A stretch of 64,000 nucleotides of DNA, taken from assembly GCA_958295665.1 (NCBI GenBank), contig OY282558.1:185420015-185484014 (forward strand). Reading direction: 5' to 3'. This document shows positions 34,025 through 44,249 of this stretch, in pieces. How positions within the stretch are numbered: position 1 is the first letter of the stretch; each line of letters begins with the position of its first letter. The translations under genes and the position numbers were made by a program. Under the pieces are notes generated by a model. It saw only the letters and a list, made by a program, of their open reading frames with translations, did no database searches and was not told the DNA's origin. Source of the DNA: Tipula vernalis. Lineage: Eukaryota > Arthropoda > Insecta > Diptera > Tipulidae.

Positions 34025-34920
34025 TTTTTATTATTAATTCTTAGCCAATCGAAAATCCCCATGTAGTCACAGGCTACTTCTCACGTTATGTCAAAAAAAA
34101 TTAATTTGATTTGTTTGGCTAAGATGTTCCGTCTTTCCGTAAATTCTAAACTTTTTGAAAAAACGGATGAGCTCGGCCGTCTCTTTACATTTTTTTATAA
34201 CTAACCATTCCGTTTCTTCATACAAAATGTACAGAAAATGTCTAAAACTGGTTTGAGCGGAGAAGCGGAACGGAATGGAACGGTTCCATTGTAACTCGAC
34301 CTTTATGGGTATTTACGGTCAACAATTCACGAGATTTTTCTGAGACGATTAATTGTTGATACGCATTTGACAAATGTATTACACAAAAATACGTACAACT
34401 GTGTTTTCACACTAGATCATTGAATTTTGAAATACATTTTATCATAGTGACCGTTCTTTAAATTGTCATGGTGTACTTTAATTTAACTACTTTTTGGACA
34501 ATTGAATATCGTCGTGGTGACAGCAAACTGTTGTATGTCATTTTATTGAAACTTTACAGTATGAACAAAAAACTAAATATATGCAAAAATATTATTAAAA
34601 TTTCTAACATTTTAATTAAAACCATTATTATAAATAGACTCAATTTATACCAAATAAATCAACAAGTGCCGTGCACGATGCTTAATCAGAAAATTTGACA
34701 TACAACCTATGGCTACTTCAGTACTTACTATTTACTATGACATAGGTCGAAATGCAATTAAGCACAAAAATAGAAAAACACTAATTAATTTTAATACATT
34801 TATTTTTTTTTCAATTGAATTCATTTATTTTATTCATTTTAAATGTAACGCATTTATTTGTATGTTAACGAATCATAAAAAGAATGATAATCCTTTGGAA
34901 TTAGGTTTTTAAGTTCTTGT
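34025..34920. other. AT-rich spacer
   Basis: Reading frames on the plus strand (34468-34698, 34709-34912) are Ile/Asn/Lys-rich low-complexity chance frames with no motif. Confidence 0.6.
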
Positions 34921-34929
34921 AAATGCCCA

Positions 34930-35800
34930 AATTTTGTAGCCTCAATAGCACAAGGCCCCGAGTAAAGGCTGAGATGGCGTAAGCCCAAGGCATCTATTCG
35001 TTTAGGACGCGCGGGCAAAGGTATCCAGTCTTCTTCAAAATCAATTTTGTAATTAATTACGCCTTCTGGAGTATACTGGTAAGCAACAACATCATTAACG
35101 CAGGGATCACCAACTTTGTTTCCATGTCGAATGCTTTTGTAAAATATTGGTTCAAATTTAAAAAAATCAGTATGTTGACAATAAACGGTTTCATATGGTC
35201 AGGGATTCTGCCTGGCGGATTGTATGATAGGCAAATAATCTGCTGGAACATACAACTCTCGTCTCTTACCTAGCTTTTTCTCGATCGTGGCATGAATTGA
35301 ATCTACTTCCATTTGCGTATGACCCACCGCTAAGTATTTCTGTTCAATTAAAAGGTTATTTCTAATACTTAGTTCTAGAAGAGCATTAGACAATTTAACG
35401 TTTCTATTCTGATAACCACATCCATCGCTCCAAATTATCAGATAATTAGGGATTTTGCTTTCTATTTACTTTTGCAAGTAATTTGTGACGATCGACGCAA
35501 ACACGTCACTTTCAAGTCCTCCACTTGCTTCGTGTCATACATAGCACACGACATCTTTACTGCACAAATTGTAATATGTAAAATTGTGTACCTTCAATTT
35601 TGTTTTGTAGTAATTTGCAGCGGCATTTAGCCGAGGAGACAGTAGAACAGCTTGCAAATCGACCGTGTATGTTTGCATACTTGGGCAATCTGTATAGATA
35701 GGGTTTTGTCCTTTTCTTTTTCTGACCGTGCTTTATTTTTCTTCGCAATGTGTTTTTGGAAAGTTTCTTCATCAAAATTACCGTTTTTATGCATAGTGCA
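34930..35800 (-). pseudogene. Family X C-terminal region, possible DDE nuclease fold
   Basis: After frameshifts the minus strand reads TVDLQAVLLSPRLNAAANYY, KLKVHNFTYYNLC, EASGGLESDVFASIVTNYLQ, IWSDGCGYQNRNVKLSNALL, then KYLAVGHTQMEVDSIHATIE and ELYVPADYLPIIQSAR. Candidate acidic residues: Asp of VDLQ (35658-35660), Asp of WSDGC (35424-35426) and Glu or Asp of GHTQMEVD (35307-35309 or 35301-35303); spacings about 78 and about 38-40 residues are compatible with an RNase H-like DDE/DDD transposase. Motifs are seen; the fold and role are inference. Confidence 0.55.
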
Positions 35801-36669
35801 TTCATTGCACTGGTCTTTTTTAGGAGAGTAAATATCTATATTTAACTTTTTCACCACATTAAGGAAAGTTTTCCATGATGCTGATTGGATGCTTTCATTT
35901 CGGCACTTTTCCAAGTAATGTCTGTGCATTTCCCTTAAACTATTCCAAGTAGGTTCTAGATAAAGTTTATTAGATGATGATCTACAATAGTGGCTTTCAA
36001 CCTTTGGTAACGAATTCAAAAATTCCTTAACATTCTTTACAACAGCTGCAGATCTTTTGCTATTTGACGTACTACTGGCTTCGGTTTCTAGGGGTCTTGA
36101 AGGGCTAGTACGAGATTCACCATCTAATACCCATGAACGGACAGTTTTTTCACCGATCCCAAACGTACTTAGAAGCATTTGTTTAAAAACGCGTTTTTTG
36201 CTTTATTATTTATACCTTCGTGCACATTCAAGTAAAATTTAAATCCAATTTTCTTCCTCGAGCTTTGGGAATCCGAATCATTTCTCCTAAGTTGTGGACG
36301 CTCTTGAAACACACATCCTGCGACATAAACTTTTTTGGCTTCTCACGACGCTAATTTCCAAAAAGCTGCAAAAATTGATTTACGATCCTCCTCGCTTATC
36401 GTAGAGCATTCAAAATTTTGTTTTGGACCACCTTTTGATGTGCGTCTTACACGCCCGTTACATCTTGTTCGAAGAGATTTCTCCTCCTTTCGTTCTGTTT
36501 ATTCATATTTTCCAAACACGTTTTTCTTAAAACCGGTGTATCTTTTTCCCTTAAGTCGCAATTGCACAATCTTTTGTCGCTTCCATTGAGTTTGATCAGC
36601 TTGGCCTTTACGCTTTCTTGCAACGGTTCGATCCTCTCCATTTGATGAAACAACTTCCTCTGCTTCTGT
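35627..36669 (-). pseudogene. Family X N-terminal and central region
   Basis: From 36669 the frame reads a basic region (RKRKGQADQTQWKRQKIVQL), a stop near 36505, a Cys/Arg block then SEEDRKSIFAAFWKLAS, a second stop, KVYVAGCVFQERPQLRRNDS and KIGFKFYLN, then LLSTFGIGEKTVRSWVLDGE. From 36178 the open frame of 183 residues holds LNSLPKVESHYCRSSSNK, LYLEPTWNSLREMHRHYLEK and SPKKDQCNECTMHKNGNFDE with a CxxC. Stops mark it as a pseudogene. Confidence 0.65.
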
Positions 36670-37089
36670 TGCTAATTTATTTTATTTATTTATTTATAGT
36701 ATTTTATAAATAATTTAGTATTAAAAGGAAAAGCACACATGGAAACAAAGCGATCGAAACAAAAAAAAAAAAAATGAAGTTGCTTCCATTAGGCATAAAA
36801 ACCTCTTAAATTTTTTCAAACAATTTCCACCTCATGCTTACACATTCTATTTTGAGCAGTAGCTCATTTACAATAAAATGTACAGCACGAGGTGAAATAA
36901 TATTAAAAATTAACAAAAATAACATAGTTAATAAAAATAAATTTAAAAAAAACTACGTATTGCCCATCAATCACGCCACTTCAAAAATTTTGACCTAAAT
37001 AATTTGGCCGATCCTAATCTCTTAATTTCCAATGGAATTGAATTCCAAAGGGAAACTCCCCTAACATAAAATGGCGTGTTTAGTGACCT

Positions 37090-38369
37090 TCAACAATTTT
37101 TAGCCGGAATTAGGCGGAAGTTAGAGGAATGAAATCTACTAAACATTAATTTCCTATATAGATAACAAGGCTCCTTAGCTTTGAGAAGTTTAAAAATAAA
37201 AAGACAAACACGAAATTCGTAAAAAATAGATAAACTACATTCTAAAACAAGGCTAGTGTAGGCAGAAATATGATCGAACTTCCTAATACCAAAAATAAAC
37301 CTGGTACAAGCATTGAAACATCTTTGGAGAATATTCATATTTTCCTGAAGCATACCGAATAAAACTATGTCATCGTAAATAAAATGAGGAAGAAGATAAG
37401 ACAAAAACAATTTTTTCCTAAACTGACTATCAGAAAATCCAACCACTTTATACAAACAACTAAGCATGCCAAAGACCCTCTTACTAATAGTAACTAAATG
37501 GTCACCCCAAGTAAGAGTTTTATTAATAACTAAGCCTAAATCCCTAACAGTATTTGAATATTCAATTAGCGAACCCTGCAGAAAAATACCAGGAAAGGAC
37601 GAGGTATCTAACGGTTTTTTATAAATTATAATCGACTGAGATTTATTCACGTTTAAAACGAGCCTGTTAGTGACCGACCAGCTAACGATATTACTTAAAT
37701 CTTCATTTATCAGAGAAATATTCCTAACAATAGAATCCTGATCTAAACGACTATTTCTATAAATTTGAACATCATCTGCGAAAATATGAAATGAACAATT
37801 TTGAATGGAGGATTATATGTCATTTGTGTACATAGAAAATAATAGAGGACCCAGCACTGAACCCTGAGGCACGCCGGAAATCACAGGAAGGAAATCAGAC
37901 AAGGAATTGTCGAAAAAAACTGCCTGAGAACGATTAGAAAGATAGTTAAAAATCAATTTGGCAGCAGAAAGCGAAAATCTAAACTGAGATAAGAGGTTAT
38001 TAAAAAGAATTCTGTGATCAATAGAATCAAAGGCCTTAGAAAAATCTAAAAAATTTAAAGAAGTTAATTCCCTATTATTCATATTACGCCTAATATCATC
38101 ATATACATTTAATAACGCAGTAGAAGTGCTATGAAATTTCCTAAACCCAGATTGGAAGCAACTAATTAAACTGTTGCTATGTAAATGCGATTGAATTTGA
38201 TTTTAACAACTATCTCGAAAGCCTTAGAGAGAGAACTTAAAATGCTAATTGACCGAAAATGGGATAGCTCTAAAGGATTACTGATGTTTGGGATCGGAAT
38301 TATTTTACTTAGTTTCCACTGATCTGGATAGGAAGAGGACGTGAGAATAAAATTGAAAATATGTAACAA
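37090..38369 (-). pseudogene. LINE reverse transcriptase fragment
   Basis: Three frame segments: 38369-38166 (PIPNISNPLELSHFRSISIL), 38082-37813 (FLDFSKAFDSIDHRILF and GVPQGSVLGPLLFSMYTND) and 37650-37090 (thumb and C-terminus, VRDLGLVINKTLTWGDH). The catalytic FADD block lies between the last two near 37750-37790, in another frame. Confidence 0.88.
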
Positions 38370-39042
38370 GTATTTTGAGACGAAAGGGAAAACTACCTTA
38401 ACGAATTTTAAATTTAAGTTATCCAGACCAGAAGATTCCGATTTAACCTTTCAAATAGCAGATTGTAAATCCTCGAGAGAAATATTTGAAAACGAAAACG
38501 AATTAGAGAACGCGTTGGAGAACAATTCGACGGAACTACTGCTCGAGTTCAGACTAGAGCAAAAATTACTATTAATTTCATTGGGTTTGAAATCCCCACT
38601 TGAACTAATCTTGCATCTGCCTAGGCCTAAATTACGTACATTACGCCAGAAAACCTTGGGAGGAAGAGAGGAGCCTAACTTGTCCTTGTAAAAATTACGT
38701 TTAGCTATTCGAATTAACCCTACAACTCTGTTACGAGCCTGCTTGTAATCTAAATGAGACTGACTGTTAGGATACCTTTTCCATACACGATATTTACTAA
38801 CTCTAATATTTATGGCATTCGAAATTTCCTGAGACAACCAAGGCGGAGATTTTGCTTTGCAAGTAACCTTTTTAAGCTGAACGCAACTATTAAACACCAA
38901 ACTAATATACGAGTTGAAAAATTCTATTTGGCTAGTTGCAGAACTAAGGCCAAAAATATCCTCCCAAGGAACTGAGTTACAAACTAAGTAAAGGCGGGAA
39001 TTGTCTATACTAGAAAAATCTCTAAAGCTAAAACTCTTAGGT

Positions 39043-39829
39043 TTAGGTGGAGAGTAAGAGTTTACCGAGAGACAACTGATTGAAAAAACAAATAGAGTTA
39101 TTAGTAAAAGAGATGATATGTTCAATAAGGGAATAAGAGGCCCCGCTAGCGGTTGGAAAAGAAAACGTTGGTGCCACAGTGTTGTGTACGGATAAATTAA
39201 GACTATTTAACAGATTCAAATAATCCCGAGGGAAGCCGGAATTATGGAGTATATCGAAATTAAAGTCACCTGATATATGTATACATTTCATCGAATCTAC
39301 AAGAGAAATAACTAAATAAACTTTCTAAGTCTACAAGTGATTTTTTAAATTTGACATACGATCTCTAACTAGTTTTTGGTGGGTTATAGATGGTACCGAC
39401 TAAGATTTTACGACCATTAATAAAAATATTGACAAATAAAAACTCTAAATCTGATACTAACAATTCTGAAATGGAAGAAGGTATGGTAACTAATCTAGCC
39501 TTAATGTGATCTCCTACAAACATACATAAACCACCATAATTAAGGGGAGGTCCCGCTCTATCTTTCCTAAATATATTATAACCTTTGATGGCCAAAGCTG
39601 AATTAGGGATATTCGGATTTAAAAATGTCTCAGAGAAACAAAGAATGTCCACGGAAGCACCATTAAAAATGTGACGAATCTCGTCAATATTAGGGACTAA
39701 ACTTTGCACGTTAAAACAAGCTACATTTAACAAAGACCTATCGACTAACATAGATTTTAAAACTACATTGGGGTTATTAAACGACATTACACTCAAGTGT
39801 AAACACGACGCGACGTGATTGAAGCGCAA
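39043..39829 (-). pseudogene. LINE apurinic/apyrimidinic endonuclease fragment
   Basis: Carries the N-terminal NVQSL block, DILCFSETFL with the catalytic Glu, and SGDFNFDIL, in two frame segments. The endonuclease nicks target DNA to start reverse transcription. A frameshift near 39300-39365 separates the halves. Confidence 0.85.
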
Positions 39830-39954
39830 TACTTACAAATAAATTTAAGGAATGCTTCATCCAAACCGAACCGGATTACTGGAAATCTAAAACGAAAAGA
39901 AACAAAAAACCAAGCAAATTAATAAATGACAACTTAACGTAAACAAAGAAAAAA

Positions 39955-40267
39955 AAAATTTGACTTCCGTTTCTATCTCAGCTTCTATTGATAAGTTCCC
40001 GTCCTCTGTGGTTTCTTCAAGCTCTGATGGTTCATATAATTCGTCTGATCCCGAACTGAAATCAGCTTCCGCTTGATCCTGATTATCAAGTGACGTAATA
40101 CAATTTTGAACAATTGGCCCAAAGTCAATCATTTTGCCTTCTGCAGTTTCGGTACGTCGGATAGGCAAGCATTGCGTAGGAATGGCCCGTCGTTGCTCTT
40201 CATGTTCAAGCTGTGATTGCGGAGTAACTAGCTGCATTAAGAGATAGCCTCTACTTCCTTCAAACAT
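39955..40267 (-). pseudogene. Family X N-terminal acidic exon-like block
   Basis: Starts at the ATG at 40267 (MFEGSRGYLLMQLVTPQ...) and runs into an acidic tract (SSGSDELYEPSELEETTED, IEAEIETEV). The frame then enters LINE sequence (FFFSLFTLS...), marking the insertion near 39955. The other side resumes at 36669 with ATEAEEVVSSNGEDRTVARK. Its assignment to family X is by continuity of strand, composition and position. Confidence 0.5.
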
Positions 40268-40800
40268 TTTCAGTCTACCATTAATCTCTAGTTCTTACCT
40301 GTGAACGAGGAAATTATCTTTATGGATTACTAATGCAATAAGTCGTATGTCGATAAAAATGATTAATAAGTGAATATTGCAAAAGATCTTATGTCAAGAA
40401 TCACTGTAATTTAGTAGCGTAATTTCTTAAAAAGACGCCTGAAAAAAGTTCACTTTATTTTTGATATCATAATAATGTAGAAGACAGAATTTAAACTACT
40501 CTAAAAAAAAAAAAATAAGAAATTGTATGAAAAAGTTAAGTTAGGTTAGGGGATTGATTGTCGAAAAATGTTAGGCATAATCTTTTAATGAAGCAAAATA
40601 ATTTATTTACGGTTTAAATTTATAGATACTAATGTAATTAATACTTACGTTAAGTTTTATAATAAATTTGCACAATTTACTTAGAATTACACTAAATTGC
40701 ACGCGAAAACGCGCTAACACGTTCTATCGCAGTTTGACATAAGACTTATTGCGGTAATCAAAATAATCATTCGTTTATTCGTCGAGCCAAATCGAGGACG
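40268..40800. other. Spacer upstream of family X
   Basis: AT-rich with an A13 run near 40505. A CAATAAGTC.TATGTC sequence occurs at about 40338 and, inverted, at about 40738-40757, possibly part of an end of the family X element. No gene seen. Confidence 0.35.
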
Positions 40801-41056
40801 GGCGGCTACAGATCCGTCTTTGAAAAACCACCTGCACATTGCATTGCTTCATTCCAACCTGTAGTGCTGACATGAAAGGTGGGTCGGCCCATGGATTATG
40901 CACTCTCAACAGGGGGTCATAGATGTGATCATCTTCATCGCCGATCGTAATCAGATGATGAAAAATCCCTTTTGCATCCCGCCCCTATAGGGATTCGAAC
41001 CCGGTACCTCCCGATCCAACCGCCGCAGCTTTAACCACTGCGCCGTTTGCTCGGTG
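40800..41056 (-). mobile_element. tRNA-derived SINE fused to jockey-like LINE end
   Basis: On the minus strand: box A-like TGGTTAAAGCTG (41037-41026, in context GGCGCAGTGGTTAAAGC) and box B GGGTTCGAATCCC (41002-40990), 23 bases apart, the layout of a tRNA-type RNA polymerase III promoter. The body continues AGGGGCGGGATGCAAAAGGG and TTTTTCATCATCTGATTACG toward 40870. Related to the copy at 24262. The LINE frame runs into it (reads ...ANGAVVKAAAVGSG...). No intact tRNA cloverleaf, so not a tRNA gene. 3' end uncertain. Confidence 0.72.
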
Positions 41057-41059
41057 TAT

Positions 41060-44000
41060 GTCTGCATTTTGGTGCCGAGATATCCGCTGAATGTGTTTCT
41101 TCGCATGATATTGTATTTCTTCACTTAAATGTTCCATGTTTAAGTCCCTATGGAGGTTATCATTTCTAATGTACCATGGTGCGTTTACAATGCCACGCAG
41201 CACTTTGTTTTGAAAACATTGAATCATTTGTACATTTGTCTTCTTGGTACAACCCCAAAGTTGAATACCGTAGGTCCATACTGGTTTAAGTATTTGCTGA
41301 TATAATAGCAATTTGTTATGTATTGTAAGCTCAGAGTTTCTACCTATTAGCCAATACATTTTCCTATATTTAATGTTCAATTCTTCTTTTTTCTTTTTAA
41401 CATGCTCTTTCCACCTAAGCTTGCAATCGAGAGTCATGCCGAGGTATTTGGCTGTATTTGCATTTGGAACCGGCCTTGAATTAAGTTTCACTGGAATCCA
41501 GTTAACTTTCTGGTTTGTGAAGTTTACGTGAACCGATTTTGCCTCGTTTAGGCCAATGCGCCATTTCTTTGTCCAACTACTCACTGTGTTGGTTGCTTTT
41601 TGAAGTTTGGGCCTCGCTTCTGATATAAACTTTCCAATTGCCAGAATAGCTGTATCGTCTGCAAATGTTGCTATGGTGGCACCTTCTGTATTTGGCATAT
41701 CTCTGGTGTACAGGATGTACAATATAGGACCCGGTACGCTACCCTGTGGTGTGCCTGCTGATATTCTCTTTAGTTCAGAGTACTCTCCGTTATATTTTAC
41801 ACGGAAATGTCGGTCTGCGATATAAGATTTAAGAATTTGATAGAACTGCTTAGGTAGATCTCGATGCAATTTAAATTCAAGTCCTTGGTACCAAACTTTG
41901 TCGAAAGCTTGTGCTACACCCAAGAAGACGCTGGAGCATATCTTCTTATTCTCAAGTGAGTCTTCGATTATGTCCGTTATTCTGTGAACTTGTTCTATCG
42001 AAGAGTGATTCTCTCTAAATCCAAATTGATATGGCGGAATCAAATTTTTCTCTTCTATTATTGGATTGTGTCTCTTGAGCAGTAATTTTTCGGTAGTAGT
42101 CGGTCTGTAAGACTTTTTATCGTTCGCTGGTTTGCCTGGTTTAGGGATCATAATTACTTCTGCAACCTACCATTGTCGTGGGACATATTTTAGTCTGAAG
42201 ACAGCATTGATAATTTGAACCAATTTTCGTAGTCCCTTCTCGGGAATGGCTTTTACGACTTGTCCAGTAATTAAATCATATCCTGGAGATTTTAATTCCT
42301 GTAATGTTACACATCGAATATTATATTCATCAATTTTGCTAACTGTTATTATGTTTTCATCTGCTGTTTGCCTAGGTAACGGTTGAAAGGTGTCTTCCAA
42401 GTGAGCCGCAAATAAAATAGCTTTTTGCTTGTCGCTTTTGGTCCAGGTTCCTTCCCTATTTTTAATAGGCGGCACATGCATTTTGGTTCTTTTTAATCCC
42501 TTTGTAGCTTTCCAAAGAGAGTAATCAGTATCTTTATGTTCGGTGAGACCATTTAAGTACTTGTTAATAGTTTCATTCTTAATTTCTTTTATAAGTTGTT
42601 TTAGTTTATTGCATAGAAAATTGAGGATTTTTTTGTTTTCCGGGGCGCGTGTCCTTTGCCAGGTCTTTCTTGCCTTCCGTTTCTCTCTAGCTAACTCCCT
42701 GACTTCAATAGGATAATTTTGATTCCTACGGGATTCGGTGTGACTAGCAGGAGAACTTTCCCATGCTGCTTGTTGAATAGTACTGTTAAATAACTCTAGT
42801 TCGTCTTCCAACTGTACCGGTGTTTTAATCGGCACTCGTAGATTTATTTGCATTTCAATTAGTTCTTGGAATAGGTCCCAGTTAGTTCTATTATTTGTTA
42901 ATTTAGGCAGGTTATCCTTATTAATTATCATTGTGCTGAGAGTCATGATAACAGGTGTATGATCCAAATATATCCCTTCGCTGTTTTCGACGCACATGTA
43001 ATCCTCGAAGATCCCTTTCATTACACAGAAATCAATGAGATCTGGCATTTTATTTATATCAGCAGGCCAGTATGTTGGTTTACCTCCAGAGTGGAACTCA
43101 CAGTTATTTATTCGTCCGGCTTCGAATAGCTCTTTTCCTTTATGGGTTGTAAGTCTTGATCCCCAATAGGTGTTTTTTGCATTAAAGTCACCACCAATAA
43201 TAAAATTGGATCCTAGTGATCTAAAGAGTCTATTATAATCTTTTACTTTCTTTTACTCTAGTAAAATAAAGTATAGTAATCATGAAAATTTTGGACCTTG
43301 AGATTTATAGAGATTTATCTGTTTTGAGGTCCCCTGAGTCCGAAAAAGTGGGTTTCGAAATGGTGTCTGTCTGTCTGTCTGTCAGTCTGTCCGTCTGTCA
43401 GTCTGTCAGTCTGTCAGTCTGTCTGTGTCCTCTCCACAGCCCAGATGGTTTAACCAATCGAACTGAAACTTCAGATTTGGGCTTTTTTGATAAATTGGGA
43501 GGTCCCAGTGAATTTTACTCCAAATCGGCTAACCGGAAGTGGCCACTCCCTTGGTCCAGAAAAATTATTTTGCAAATATCTTAAAAAGTATAAGATTTAC
43601 AAAAAACTACTTCATACAAAATGTTTCTAAAAATTAAAAACAAATAAAAATAAAAATAAAAAATTAAAAAAAAATTAAAAAAAAAAATTTAAAAATTAAA
43701 AAAAAATTAAGAAAAAAAAAAAAAAAAAATTTCTCAAAATTCTCTGTTCGTAAAAGAAAGTCGTGTGTTGGCCACACCTCAATTTTTTTGTTTAGATTAT
43801 AGCGTGGAGGGCAGTAGATAGAGAAAATACTGAATTCATTATTGTTGTTAGTTTCAACTTTTATGGTTTTAAGTTGCATACTTTCTTCTTCGACACTAGG
43901 TTCGTCATAGTGTTTGAAATTCTTTTTCACTATTACTGTTGATCCTCTTCTGGGTTTCCTCCTGGATGAACAGCATGGTAACATTCATAATCACGTATTT

Positions 44001-44142
44001 TAATAAATTATGTTTTTGTCAAATGACTCTCCGATATAAGGCATATATCAATTTTTTCTAAATTTTGTAAAATTTCTAACTCTGGAACATGTTGCGCTAG
44101 TCCGTTCGCGTTCCAAGTGACAATTCTTAATGTTCTGCTCAT
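41060..44142 (-). CDS. Jockey-like LINE ORF2, endonuclease and RT (interrupted)
   Basis: Start ATG at 44142 (MSRTLRIVTWNANGLAQHV), the usual jockey endonuclease start. SESH and FSIYCPPRYN follow; the frame is broken by an insertion at about 43258-43735, then resumes with FIIGGDFNAKNTYWGSR and CVENSEGIYLDHTPVIM. RT: MIPKPGKP (42151), QFGFRENHSSIEQ, GVAQAFDKVWYQGL (an FLDVxxAFD relative), SAGTPQGSVPGP, FADDTAIL near 41675, TAKYLGMTLD. C-terminus LHRDLNMEHLSEEIQYHAK. The 388-residue RT frame is uninterrupted down to the SINE, at 40985. Confidence 0.92.
43258..43735 (+). mobile_element. Inserted (GTCT)n-containing repeat with A-rich tail
   Basis: Interrupts the LINE endonuclease. It carries a (GTCT/GTCA)n tract at about 43363-43430 and ends in an A-rich low-complexity tract (about 43636-43735). 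Its start 'tttgaggtcccctgagtccg' resembles the repeat at 31365. CTTTCTTTTAC near 43248 and GTAAAAGAAAG at about 43750 flank it as inverted, not direct, copies, so no clean target duplication was found. The plus-strand frame across it (43282-43584) is a repeat artefact. Confidence 0.6.
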
Positions 44143-44249
44143 TTTAGTATATGAGGGCTGTTGCCTCGTTCAAGGTTTGATGCATATCTAGACGCTTATA
44201 TAAAGCTTCTAGACCACGTTCTTGCATTGCTAGCCGTATATTTATGGCT

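Larger units (their letters stand above)
36670..39954 (-). mobile_element. Non-LTR retrotransposon (CR1-like) inserted in family X
   Basis: Order on the minus strand: endonuclease start near 39829 (LLNVACFNVQSLVPNIDEIR), then SETFLNPNIPNSALAIKGYN, FINGRKILVGTIYNPPKTS and CIHISGDFNFDILHN; linker 39125-38451; RT 38369-37090 (WKLSKIIPIPNISNP, FRSISILSSLSKAFE, NFLDFSKAFDSIDHRIL, SGVPQGSVLGPLLFS, FADDVQIYRN near 37760, NKTLTWGDHL). The 3' end is a short A/T microsatellite (TTTATTTATTTATTTA) near 36680. CR1-like by RT/EN style; clade not certain. Frameshifts make it inactive. Confidence 0.85.
34930..40267 (-). mobile_element. Family X transposon-like gene, split by a LINE
   Basis: A minus-strand, intronless-looking gene in two blocks: N-terminal acidic start 40267-39955 and remainder 36669-34930, separated by a LINE insertion. 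Order: acidic Ser/Glu-rich start; KRKGQADQTQWKRQKIVQLR; Cys block with SEEDRKSIFAAFW; KVYVAGCVF; SSRKKIGFKFYLN; LLSTFGIGEKTVRSWV; SLPKVESHYCRSSSNKLYLE; SPKKDQCNECTMH; VDLQAVLLSPRLNAAANYYK; HNFTYYNLC; WSDGCGYQNRN; GHTQMEVDSIHATIE; YVPADYLPIIQSARQNP. It matches a protein family I have seen repeatedly in insect genomes without a firm name. Scattered stops. No terminal repeats found. Confidence 0.6.

Noticed and set aside
34468..34912. Two plus-strand short frames
   Set aside because: Ile/Asn/Lys-rich chance frames in AT-rich DNA without motif.
40980..41056. Functional tRNA gene
   Set aside because: Box A and B are present but the acceptor and anticodon arms do not form a cloverleaf, and the sequence continues into a repeat body shared with 24.26 kb; a SINE.
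43282..43584. Plus-strand 100-residue frame with Ser-Val-Cys repeats
   Set aside because: Generated by the GTCT repeat within an inserted element.
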